Source: Limnoperna fortunei
Lineage: Eukaryota > Mollusca > Bivalvia > Mytilida > Modiolidae
Assembly (NCBI GenBank): GCA_944474755.1
Contig: OX104115.1
Location: forward strand, 38,203,080 to 38,267,079
Length of the DNA: 64,000 nt
Reading direction: 5' to 3'
Position numbers and translations under genes: made by a program. Numbering within the stretch: the stretch's first letter is position 1; the number at the start of each line of letters is the position of its first letter. Shown one piece after another: positions 22,860 through 34,208 of this stretch. The notes below the pieces were generated by a model, which was given only the letters and a program-made list of their open reading frames with translations, was not told where the DNA came from and made no database searches.

Positions 22860-23530
22860 GATATATTAACGGAAGCAACCCAGCAAACTGAGGGTTGTTG
22901 AAAGGACATCATCAATATATCTGTATGTAAAATTAAAGGATCTAGCTTCTGCTATCTTCTTGTCGTTAATAAGAATACATAAACAAATCGGCAAGGAGTG
23001 GGGCACAGTTTGTATCCATTGGAATTCCGATTGTCTGCAGAAAAACACCCTCTAAAATTTACAAATATGTTGCCGATCAGAAAATCTCGCATACTACAAA
23101 CCTGTTCTTCTGAGTAGCATAATTTTCCTTTTCGAAACCTAAAAATACTACATATTTATAGTCATATGTGGAAGCGAATGCTTTATGTATGATTTCCTTA
23201 AGACGGGATATTAGATTTTCGTGCGGCAAGGTAGTATAAAGAGTTGCAAAATCAAAGGTTCTAACAGATGTTATTTTAGATATCGATCTTCAATGATTTT
23301 AAATTTTCGAAAAGTTCTTCTGAATTTTTAAGAATCAACATATGATTAATATTACTTTGCTAATAAACAGTCACAGTATTTTTGCTGTCCTTTCACTTCA
23401 GACAATATCTTAATCAACCGTTTTGACAACTCTATAATAGAGCATGTAGATAAAATGGCTATGTATCTTTCCTTGTAAGGACTTTTTATGTAATGTAGGA
23501 ATCCAATACAAGTATGGTTAGGCCGAATTT
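22860..23530 (-). pseudogene. Degenerate Penelope-like reverse transcriptase (core)
   Basis: On the minus strand, in order, are: a piece resembling KSPYKERYIA at about 23500; RTFDFATLYTTLPHENLISR at about 23200-23260 (a typical RT motif of this family); GIPMDTNCAPLLADLFMYSY at about 22975-23040; and FTYRYIDDVLS, the YxDD catalytic motif, at about 22900-22930. Stops and frameshifts interrupt it. Orientation is opposite to the fragment at 19380-20430, so they are independent insertions. Confidence 0.75.
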
Positions 23531-24078
23531 TACTGCCGTTATAATCCGAAGTTAGTTTTGTGATTTGTCGGATTAACGCCAGAATTCAGTCCTATTGCTC
23601 GTAATGTTGCAAACAAAATGCTAATTTCGGACTATTTATACAAAATTCATACATGATATTCAGCTTCTTTACGTTATTACAGCTTTAGACATTGCGAAAC
23701 TAACGGGAAACAATCTTTATTTAAGAAATTTCTTTTTTCTTCTTTGAAGATGCACCGGGAAAATGCTATGTTGATCATTTTTCCGTATATTGATAATGTG
23801 ACCTAATACCGTAACGTGTTTGTAACGTGCAATTACCTAAGTGTCAAATCCATTAAGTTTATTAATCTGCAGATGAACATAAACTATTGGATTACGATTG
23901 TAATCAAAGTTATCAGTTACAGTAAATAACAATAAGAAAGGGGATGCATAGTGGAGCTGTTCAAGATTAATACAGCACATTGGTCATGTAATTGATAGGT
24001 TCCCACAATCTGAAATATTTTCACAAGCAGAAGTCAACTGGTACACATTATCCACAGTAATTTCCTTTTTCTTGAGCG
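23531..24078. other. No gene recognised; flank of the satellite block
   Basis: AT-rich DNA, possibly including further decayed RT sequence on the minus strand near 23530-23700. Nothing else supportable. Confidence 0.4.
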
Positions 24079-25672
24079 TTACACCCCTTGAAACGTAAAA
24101 CGTTCCCATTTATGCGTTCGTATTTCGTTTTCCGTTCGTTCGTATATCGTTTTCCGTTCGTTCGTTCGTCCGCATGCGCAGTACAGGTAAAAATAAAGGT
24201 TAATTCGTTCGTCAGCATTCGCAAAAGAAAATATTTTACACTTTGTTAGTCTGATAGAAAATACTACATTCTGTTATCAAATTAAAATAACCTGAACATT
24301 AAAATGTCAAATAAATTGTATTTATTTTAAAACTATAAATTCATTAAAACCATGAACATGTTTTAAATTAAATATAAACATAAACAATTTGAAATACTTT
24401 CTTCATCTATTTTGTTATATGTAAATCTACAATATTCAGGTTGTACAAATAAATATGATTTATTTGAACACTCTCCAAATTTTATAAACACATATGAAAT
24501 TTTTCTATTTTAGTACCTAAAACCTTTTAAAAATGTATGTTTTATCCTAGTCTTTGAACATCCCTACATTGTCTTCATTTGATACAAAAACTGAATAGCT
24601 GTTTACACAGCAAACTTAATAAAACTGAATAATCTTGCATAAAATCTTAATTTGATGGCACAATATTTGTTTGGAAATAAAGACATTTCGTTTCCTAGGT
24701 TTTAAATTGCATATATAATGTCTCACGACTGATTTAACATCTCTTAGTTAGGTCAAAGAAGTTAATTATAGTATGCTATGGTTTAATATTGCATCTTGTA
24801 AGGTCTCAGGAGTGATTTTGTATGTGAAATATGGTTTTTAATTGTATCGCAAAAGTCTCAGGAGTTATTTTATATGTGTAATATAGTTTTTAATTGTATA
24901 GCTAGGGTCTCAGGAGTGATTTTGTATGTGAAATATGGTTTTTAATTGTATTGCTAGGGTCTCGGGAGTGATTTTGTATGTGAAATATTGGTTTTAATTG
25001 TATCACAAAGGTCTCAGGAGTAATTTTGCATGTTAAATATGGTTTTTAATTGTATTGCTAGGGTCTCAGGAGTGATTTTATATATGTAATATGGTTTTTA
25101 ATTGTAGCGCAAAGGTCTCAGGAGTGATTTTATATGTGTAATATGGTTTTTAATTGTATTGCTAGGGTCTCAGGAGTGACTTTATATGTGTAATATAGTT
25201 TGTAATTGTATTGCTAGGGTCTCAGGAGTGATTTTGTATGTGAAATATGGTTTTAAATTGTATTGCAAAAGTCTCAGGAGTGATTTTGCATGTGAAATAT
25301 GGTTTTTAATTGTATAGCTAGGGTCTCAGGAGTGATTTTGTATGTGAAATATGGTTTTTAATTGTATTGCTAGGGTCTCAGGAGTGATTTTGTATGTGAA
25401 ATATTGGTTTAAATTGTATTACAAAGGTCTCAGGGGTAATTTTGCATGTAAAATATGGTTTTTAATTGTATTGCTAGGGTCTCAGGAGTGATTTTATATA
25501 TGTAATATGGTTTTTAATTGTAGCGCAAAGGTCTCAGGAGTGATTTTATATGTGTAATATGGTTTTTAATTGTATTGCTAGGGTCTCAGGAGTGACTTTA
25601 TATGTGTAATATAGTTTGTAATTGTATTGCTAGGGTCTCAGAAGTGATTTTGTATGTGAAATATGGTTTTAA

Positions 25673-27165
25673 CACCAATTCTCCATAAGGATCAAAGGAT
25701 TTCCATATAGGGTGAGACATGACATGTCTCAGATTTAGCTGCTTTTCATTTTATAAGTTGAAATTGACCATTGGACCACAAAATAATTATTGTTTGTTAT
25801 GATTTGACTTCTGTTGCCATGGTAACGGTGGCGTCCATTTTGGGCCCATTAAAATACAGTGAAAAGGGCAATATTCAAATCCCAATTTTTCAGGGGAAAA
25901 TCGATTCATATTCAATAGAATTTCTTTATTTGCTTAATTCAATATCTTATTGACAATATTCAAAACAGTTACAACTCCTTAAGTATATGTGTGATCAGAC
26001 TGAGACTATTGAACATGTAAAGAAATAGTGCATTATTCTCTATAATTTTCGGTAAAAAATATTACCATTTTTGACACTTTTCTGACTCCATTTTCAGAAA
26101 ATGCACCAATCACAAATAATCATCATGAATATAATTACATAGATTGACGATTAATATTCAAAAATTTTTAAAATCTCAATGGGGTAAGAAAAAATGTCTT
26201 TAAAAAATACTGTTAAAGTTTGTTACCATGGTAATAAAACAAAAACGGCAATTTTTCGATATTTAAATACATGTATGACCATACTTCTAATATGAGCCAA
26301 GATAACAATTGTTGTCATCATATGTACCTAAAAGGATCTTTTCAACATAGTATGACCTTAGAAAACTTTCAAGGTCACTTGTGTTGTTCTCAAGGTCACT
26401 TAAAATTGATTTTGCTTCGAGATTTTCATATTTGAAAGTTCAATTTTTAGTTGACCTTGACCTTGAGACACTGTACCCTGAAATGATTTCAATGTCATTT
26501 TAAGTTTATAGTATGTCTGTTAAAAATAATAATTAAGGATGATTTAATTTATTCCTAAGAGAAACAGTAGTTTCATGGAAATATTGAACAATACAAAAAT
26601 GGCTTTATTTCACAAGTTACCATGGTAACCATCTTTGACAGTGTTTTCTATAGACATCTTTTTTTACCCCATTGAGATTTTTATAAGTTTTGAATATTAA
26701 TCATCAATTTATGTAATTATATTCATGATGAGTATTTGTGATTGGTGCATTTTCTGAAAATGGAGTCAGTAAAGTGGCAAAAATGGTAATTTTTTAGTAG
26801 AAAAATTCTAGAAAAAATGCATGATTTCTTGACATATTGGATAGCCTCGTTCTGACTAGACATTTATGTTTAGTCTTGAAACTGTTTTGAATATTGTCAA
26901 TGAGGTATTGAATTAAGCAAATAAAACATTAGATTTAATATGCATTGATTTTTGAATAACAAATTGGGAATTGAATATAGGCTATTTCCCAGTATGAGAA
27001 ATGATACAAAATGACCGCCTCAGTTACCATGGCAACCGTGGTCAATCATAACAAACAGTCATCATTTTTATGATCCAATGGTCAATTGCAACTTATGAAA
27101 TTAAAATCAGCAAAATCTGAGACATGTCATGTCCCAGTTATTTTGGTACTTAGGGATAATTGGTC
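25673..27165. mobile_element. TTAA-flanked foldback element, copy 1
   Basis: 1,493 bp inside the satellite, flanked by TTAA on both sides (25669-25672 and 27166-27169). Ends are CACCAATTCTCC and GATAATTGGTC, and the arms (about 590 bp each) are inverse of each other over most of their length, for example GACATGACATGTCTCAGATT on both sides. TTAA duplication is typical of piggyBac-type elements, but no transposase is present. A 60-codon frame at 25771-25953 is not supported as a gene. Confidence 0.8.
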
Positions 27166-28781
27166 TTAAATTGTATTGCAAAAGTCTCAGGAGTGATTTT
27201 GCATGTGAAATATGGTTTTTAATTGTATTGCAAAAGTCTCAGGAGTGATTTTATATATGTAATATGGTTTTTAATTGTATCACCAAGGTCTGAGGAGTGA
27301 TTTTATATGTGTAATATTGTTTTTAATTGTATCACAAAGGTCTCCGGAGTGATTTTGCATTTGAAATTTGGTTTTTAATGGTATTGCTAGGGTCTTAGAA
27401 GTGATTTTATATATGTAATATGGTTTTTAATTGTATCACAAATGTCTCAGGAGTGATTTTATATGTGTAATATGATTTTTAATTGTATCGCAAAGGTCTC
27501 AGGAGTGATTTTATATGTGAAATATGGTTTTTAATTATATTGCTAGGGTCTCAGGAGTGATTTTGTATGTGAAATATGGTTTTTAATTGTATTGCTAGGG
27601 TCTCAGGAGTGATTTTATATGTGAAATATGGTTTTTAATTGTATTGCTAGGGTCTCAGGAGTGATTTTATATGTGAAATATGGTTTTTAATTGTATTGCT
27701 AGGGTCTCAGGACTGATTTTATGTGTGTAATATGGTTTTTAATTGTATTGCTAAGGTCTCAGGAGTGATTCTGTATGTGAAATGTGGTTTTTAATTGTAT
27801 TGCTAGGGTCTCAGGAGTGATTTTGTATGTGAAATGTGGTTTTTAATTGTATTGCTAGGGTCTCAGGAGTGATTTTGTATGTGAAATGTGGTTTTTAATT
27901 GTATTGCTAGGGTCTCAGGAGTGATTTTGTATGTGAAATATGGTTTTTAATTGTATCGCAAAAGTCTCAGGAGTTATTTTATATGTGTAATATAGTTTTT
28001 AATTGTATAGCTAGGGTCTCAGGAGTGATTTTGTATGTGAAATATGGTTTTTAATTGTATTGCTAGGGTCTCGGGAGTGATTTTGTATGTGAAATATTGG
28101 TTTTAATTGTATCACAAAGGTCTCAGGAGTAATTTTGCATGTTAAATATGGTTTTTAATTGTATTGCTAGGGTCTCAGGAGTGATTTTATATATGTAATA
28201 TGGTTTTTAATTGTAGCGCAAAGGTCTCAGGAGTGATTTTATATGTGAAATATGGTTTTTAATTGTATTGCTAGGGTCTCAGGAGTGATTTTATATGTGT
28301 AATATAGTTTGTAATTGTATTGCTAGGGTATCAGGAGTGATTTTGTATGTGAAATATGGTTTTAAATTGTATTGCAAAAGTCTCAGGAGTGATTTTGCAT
28401 GTGAAATATGGTTTTTAATTGTATAGCTAGGGTCTCAGGAGTGATTTTGTATGTGAAATATGGTTTTTAATTGTATTGCTAGGGTCTCAGGAGTGATTTT
28501 GTATGTGAAATATTGGTTTAAATTGTATTACAAAGGTCTCAGGGGTAATTTTGCATGTAAAATATGGTTTTTAATTGTATTGCTAGGGTCTCAGGAGTGA
28601 TTTTATATATGTAATATGGTTTTTAATTGTAGCGCAAAGGTCTCAGGAGTGATTTTATATGTGTAATATGGTTTTTAATTGTATTGCTAGGGTCTCAGGA
28701 GTGACTTTATATGTGTAATATAGTTTGTAATTGTATTGCTAGGGTCTCAGAAGTGATTTTGTATGTGAAATATGGTTTTAA

Positions 28782-30274
28782 CACCAATTCTCCATAAGGA
28801 TCAAAGGATTTCCATATAGGGTGAGACATGACATGTCTCAGATTTAGCTGCTTTTCATTTTATAAGTTGAAATTGACCATTGGACCACAAAATAATTATT
28901 GTTTGTTATGATTTGACTTCTGTTGCCATGGTAACGGTGGCGTCCATTTTGGGCCCATTAAAATACAGTGAAAAGGGCAATATTCAAATCCCAATTTTTC
29001 AGGGGAAAATCGATTCATATTCAATAGAATTTCTTTATTTGCTTAATTCAATATCTTATTGACAATATTCAAAACAGTTACAACTCCTTAAGTATATGTG
29101 TGATCAGACTGAGACTATTGAACATGTAAAGAAATAGTGCATTATTCTCTATAATTTTCGGTAAAAAATATTACCATTTTTGACACTTTTCTGACTCCAT
29201 TTTCAGAAAATGCACCAATCACAAATAATCATCATGAATATAATTACATAGATTGACGATTAATATTCAAAAATTTTTAAAATCTCAATGGGGTAAGAAA
29301 AAATGTCTTTAAAAAATACTGTTAAAGTTTGTTACCATGGTAATAAAACAAAAACGGCAATTTTTCGATATTTAAATACATGTATGACCATACTTCTAAT
29401 ATGAGCCAAGATAACAATTGTTGTCATCATATGTACCTAAAAGGATCTTTTCAACATAGTATGACCTTAGAAAACTTTCAAGGTCACTTGTGTTGTTCTC
29501 AAGGTCACTTAAAATTGATTTTGCTTCGAGATTTTCATATTTGAAAGTTCAATTTTTAGTTGACCTTGACCTTGAGACACTGTACCCTGAAATGATTTCA
29601 ATGTCATTTTAAGTTTATAGTATGTCTGTTAAAAATAATAATTAAGGATGATTTAATTTATTCCTAAGAGAAACAGTAGTTTCATGGAAATATTGAACAA
29701 TACAAAAATGGCTTTATTTCACAAGTTACCATGGTAACCATCTTTGACAGTGTTTTCTATAGACATCTTTTTTTACCCCATTGAGATTTTTATAAGTTTT
29801 GAATATTAATCATCAATTTATGTAATTATATTCATGATGAGTATTTGTGATTGGTGCATTTTCTGAAAATGGAGTCAGTAAAGTGGCAAAAATGGTAATT
29901 TTTTAGTAGAAAAATTCTAGAAAAAATGCATGATTTCTTGACATATTGGATAGCCTCGTTCTGACTAGACATTTATGTTTAGTCTTGAAACTGTTTTGAA
30001 TATTGTCAATGAGGTATTGAATTAAGCAAATAAAACATTAGATTTAATATGCATTGATTTTTGAATAACAAATTGGGAATTGAATATAGGCTATTTCCCA
30101 GTATGAGAAATGATACAAAATGACCGCCTCAGTTACCATGGCAACCGTGGTCAATCATAACAAACAGTCATCATTTTTATGATCCAATGGTCAATTGCAA
30201 CTTATGAAATTAAAATCAGCAAAATCTGAGACATGTCATGTCCCAGTTATTTTGGTACTTAGGGATAATTGGTC
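28782..30274. mobile_element. TTAA-flanked foldback element, copy 2 (copied with the satellite unit)
   Basis: Same element at an offset of exactly 3109, including the flanking TTAA and surrounding monomer variants. I saw no base difference in the stretches I compared. It therefore spread by duplication of the higher-order unit and not by a second insertion. Confidence 0.85.
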
Positions 30275-32765
30275 TTAAATTGTATTGCAAAAGTCTCAGG
30301 AGTGATTTTGCATGTGAAATATGGTTTTTAATTGTATTGCAAAAGTCTCAGGAGTGATTTTATATATGTAATATGGTTTTTAATTGTATCACCAAGGTCT
30401 GAGGAGTGATTTTATATGTGTAATATTGTTTTTAATTGTATCACAAAGGTCTCCGGAGTGATTTTGCATTTGAAATTTGGTTTTTAATGGTATTGCTAGG
30501 GTCTTAGAAGTGATTTTATATATGTAATATGGTTTTTAATTGTATCACAAATGTCTCAGGAGTGATTTTATATGTGTAATATGATTTTTAATTGTATCGC
30601 AAAGGTCTCAGGAGTGATTTTATATGTGAAATATGGTTTTTAATTATATTGCTAGGGTCTCAGGAGTGATTTTGTATGTGAAATATGGTTTTTAATTGTA
30701 TTGCTAGGGTCTCAGGAGTGATTTTATATGTGAAATATGGTTTTTAATTGTATTGCTAGGGTCTCAGGAGTGATTTTATATGTGAAATATGGTTTTTAAT
30801 TGTATTGCTAGGGTCTCAGGACTGATTTTATGTGTGTAATATGGTTTTTAATTGTATTGCTAAGGTCTCAGGAGTGATTCTGTATGTGAAATGTGGTTTT
30901 TAATTGTATTGCTAGGGTCTCAGGAGTGATTTTGTATGTGAAATGTGGTTTTTAATTGTATTGCTAGGGTCTCAGGAGTGATTTTGTATGTGAAATGTGG
31001 TTTTTAATTGTATTGCTAGGGTCTCAGGAGTGATTTTGTATGTGAAATATGGTTTTTAATTGTATCGCAAAAGTCTCAGGAGTTACTTTATATGTGTAAT
31101 ATAGTTTTTAATTGTATAGCTATGGTCTCAGGAGTGATTTTGTATGTGAAATATGGTTTTTAATTGTATTGCTAGGGTCTCAGGAGTGATTTTGTATGTG
31201 AAATATTGGTTTTAATTGTATCACAAAGGTCTCAGGAGTAATTTTGCATGTTAAATATGGTTTTTAATTGTATTGCTAGGGTCTCAGGAGTGATTTTATA
31301 TATGTAATATGGTTTTTAATTGTAGCGCAAAGGTCTCAGGAGTGATTTTATATGTGAAATATGGTTTTTAATTGTATTGCTAGGGTCTCAGGAGTGACTT
31401 TATATGTGTAATATAGTTTGCAATTGTATTGCTAGGGTCTCAGGAGTGATTTTGTATGTGAAATATGGTTTTAAATTGTATTGCAAAAGTCTCAGGAGTG
31501 ATTTTGCATTTGAAATATGGTTTTTAATTGTATAGCTAGGGTCTCAGGAGTGATTTTGTATGTGAAATATGGTTTTTAATTGTATTGCTAGGGTCTCAGG
31601 AGTGATTTTGTACGTGAAATATTGGTTTAAATTGTATTACAAAGGTCTCAGGGGTAATTTTGCATGTAAAATATGGTTTTTAATTGTATTGCTAGGGTCT
31701 CAGGAGTGATTTTATATATGTAATATGGTTTTTAATTGTAGCGCAAAGGTCTCAGGAGTGATTTTATATGTGAAATATGGTTTTTAATTGTATTGCTAGG
31801 GTCTCAGGAGTGACTTTATATGTGTAATATAGTTTGTAATTGTATTGCTAGGGTCTCAGGAGTGATTTTGTATGTGAAATATGGTTTTAAATTGTATTGC
31901 AAAAGTCTCAGGAGTGATTTTGCATGTGAAATATGGTTTTTAATTGTATTGCAAAAGTCTCAGGAGTGATTTTGCATGTGAAATATGGTTTTTAATTGTA
32001 TTGCTAGGGTCTCAGGAGTGATTTTATATATGTAATATGGTTTTTAATTGTATCACAAATGTCTCAGGAGTGATTTTATATGTGTAATATGATTTTTAAT
32101 TGTATCGCAAAGGTCTCAGGAGTGATTTTATATGTGAAATATGGTTTTTAATTATATTGCTAGGGTCTCAGGAGTGATTTTGTATGTGAAATATGGTTTT
32201 TAATTGTATTGCTAGGGTCTCAGGAGTGATTTTATATGTGAAATATGGTTTTTAATTGTATTGCTAGGGTCTCAGGAGTGATTTTATATGTGAAATATGG
32301 TTTTTAATTGTATTGCTAGGGTCTCAGGACTGATTTTATGTGTGTAATATGGTTTTTAATTGTATTGCTAAGGTCTCAGGAGTGATTTTGTATGTGAAAT
32401 GTGGTTTTTAATTGTATTGCTAGGGTCTCAGGAGTGATTTTGTATGTGAAATGTGGTTTTTAATTGTATTGCTAGGGTCTCAGGAGTGATTTTGTATGTG
32501 AAATGTGGTTTTTAATTGTATTGCTAGGGTCTCAGGAGTGATTTTGTATGTGAAATGTGGTTTTTAATTGTATTGCTAGGGTCTCAGTAGTGAAATTGTA
32601 TGTGTTATAACTGCATAGCTAAGGTCTCAGGATTGATTTTATATATTTAATTTAGTTATTAATTGTATCTCGAAGGTCTCAGTAGTTTTTTTATGTTAAA
32701 TATGGTTTTTAATATTCTTGCAAAGGTCTCAGGAGTGATATTACAAATGTGATTTTAAATGTGTT

Positions 32766-34134
32766 ATTTGAACACCACCTTGATGAACATTTTCCAATAG
32801 AGAATTTTTGTAATAAATTACCCCTAAATTTATGAAACTATAAGGTTTAACAAATATATAACACATTATAAATATACAGTTGGATTAGTACATTTCATTA
32901 TATGCAATAAAGATTAATTATAAAAGCTTCCTCGGGAATGTGTAATAATTACTGTTAGTAATCAAAATAAAATGGACGATTAAGCTCGTTTCTTTTTACA
33001 CTGTGATAAAAAAGATTTATAGGTCCATTATTAAAACATTTCCATGTTAAGCCCAAATCACGAACATGAATATTTAATAAAAATAATCAACCCCACACAT
33101 TTTCTCGTAGGCTTGTAATGTTGTCACATTTTTTACGTGTGTATTACCTGTTTGAGCTGTCACAAATCATTTAAATGATGATTTAATGAAAATAAAGTAT
33201 AATTATTTTATTATTTATTCCTTTTCAATTTTTTATTTGTTTACTATAAACCAGCTTGATTCTCAAGATTTTATTTAAAATGATCGAACGTTTCTTGATT
33301 TTTACAAAGCACGATATAGGTGTCTCCATTCCTTTTTCCACATACGAACGATTGAAGCGTATAGCTTGTCTCTGATTGGTTAATTTTAAAATGGTTCGTC
33401 TGGACGATAAGAGCGTTCGTTCGTTCTTCGTCCGTTCGTATGTCGTTTTTGGTTCGTCTGTTTAACGTTCGTACGGGAACGTTTTACGTTTTTGAGGGGG
33501 TGTAGCATAGGGAAAGGTTGCTCTGCAACCTTCCTAAAAACCACGATTCTGACATCATGGTAAAATTATGATGCACACAACAGATAATGTCTTGTATTTG
33601 TCTTCCCAACATTAAAGATATATTATTATTTTGTAAAAAAGTGTTTCAGTTTGAACAATTTCTATTTGCAACAAGATAGGTTTTGACCATAAAGTAAAAA
33701 TACACACAGTAATTGTGAAACTTAACAAAAACTAAAATTGCTCAAGTAGAAATATTGAAACATCCATTTAACAAATGGTGACACCAAACACTAGTAAATT
33801 ATGCTATAACATGTTACATGTACATAGATTTTTTTTGTTTTTGTAATTGAAACCTGATAATAATTCATACAGATATTCTAAACTGCTGATTCAATTTTAT
33901 CTATTGCTTGTAATATGACATTTCACAGCCATTCTGTAAAGATTTGAAGTTTTTTATATATTTTGCATGTTTTCATTCCATTTGATTTTTATTGTTTAAC
34001 TTTTATTAAGATCAATAGATAACAAAAGGTAACTATCACAAATATCACACATGTCTCATATATCTGTATTTCGTTTATGTATGTCAAAATATGTTTAATA
34101 TCCATACTGGTCCTTTTATGTTGACTGTTTACAA
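32766..34134. other. Flank of the satellite and 3' side of LIAS
   Basis: From 32766 to 33340 there is AT-rich DNA with no gene. 33341-33504 is the GTTCG-rich right end of the satellite-carrying block. 33505-34134 is the probable 3' untranslated region and flank of LIAS. Confidence 0.5.
33988..34007 (-). terminator. Polyadenylation signals of LIAS
   Basis: AATAAA occurs twice on the minus strand (34002-34007 and 33988-33993), about 130-150 bases after the LIAS stop codon. This would give a short 3' untranslated region. Confidence 0.45.
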
Positions 34135-34208
34135 TCACAAACCAACAGTTGCTTCCTTGTCTCTCTTCAATTGTCTATTCTTTATTATGTTTTTCAGGTA
34201 AAATTCGC
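34135..34208 (-). CDS. LIAS: LIAS exon 11 (residues 375-398, stop)
   Basis: Acceptor TTTCTGTTGCAG, then [10 protein letters not shown] and a Lys/Arg-rich tail ending in TGA. The human protein has GEFFLKN at this point. Confidence 0.9.

Larger units (their letters stand above)
24718..32765 (+). repeat. 52-bp satellite array with 3,109-bp higher-order repeat
   Basis: Monomer of 52 bp containing GGTCTCAGGAGTGATTTT, a TATGTGAAATATGG or TATGTGTAATATGG variant, and TTTTTAATTGTATTGCTAG or a GCAAAAG / CACAAAG variant. Equivalent positions recur at an offset of 3109 (for example 24848, 27957, 31066), each unit being about 31 monomers plus a 1,493-bp insert. The third unit lacks the insert. Monomers decay at both edges (24718-24800 and 32590-32765). 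Confidence 0.95.
24079..33504. mobile_element. Candidate 9.4-kb element bounded by inverted repeats, carrying a satellite array
   Basis: Left end: TACACCCC, then ACGTAAAACGTTCCC at 24093-24107. Right end: the exact inverse GGGAACGTTTTACGT at 33475-33489, then GGGGGTGTA ending 33504. About 28 bp align with small gaps. Both ends are followed inward by GTTCGT-rich tracts (24110-24170; 33408-33470). A TA dinucleotide occurs at both outer edges and could be the target duplication. There is no transposase ORF, so it would be non-autonomous. Alternatively, two solo copies of a short element flank the array by chance. Confidence 0.5.

Noticed and set aside
25771..25953. A 60-codon frame, repeated identically at 28880-29062
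   Set aside because: It lies in the arm of the TTAA foldback element; its conservation comes from the 3,109-bp duplication, not from coding constraint.
24718..32765. CRISPR-like regular repeats
   Set aside because: Units are head-to-tail 52-bp monomers without unique spacers, in a eukaryotic satellite.
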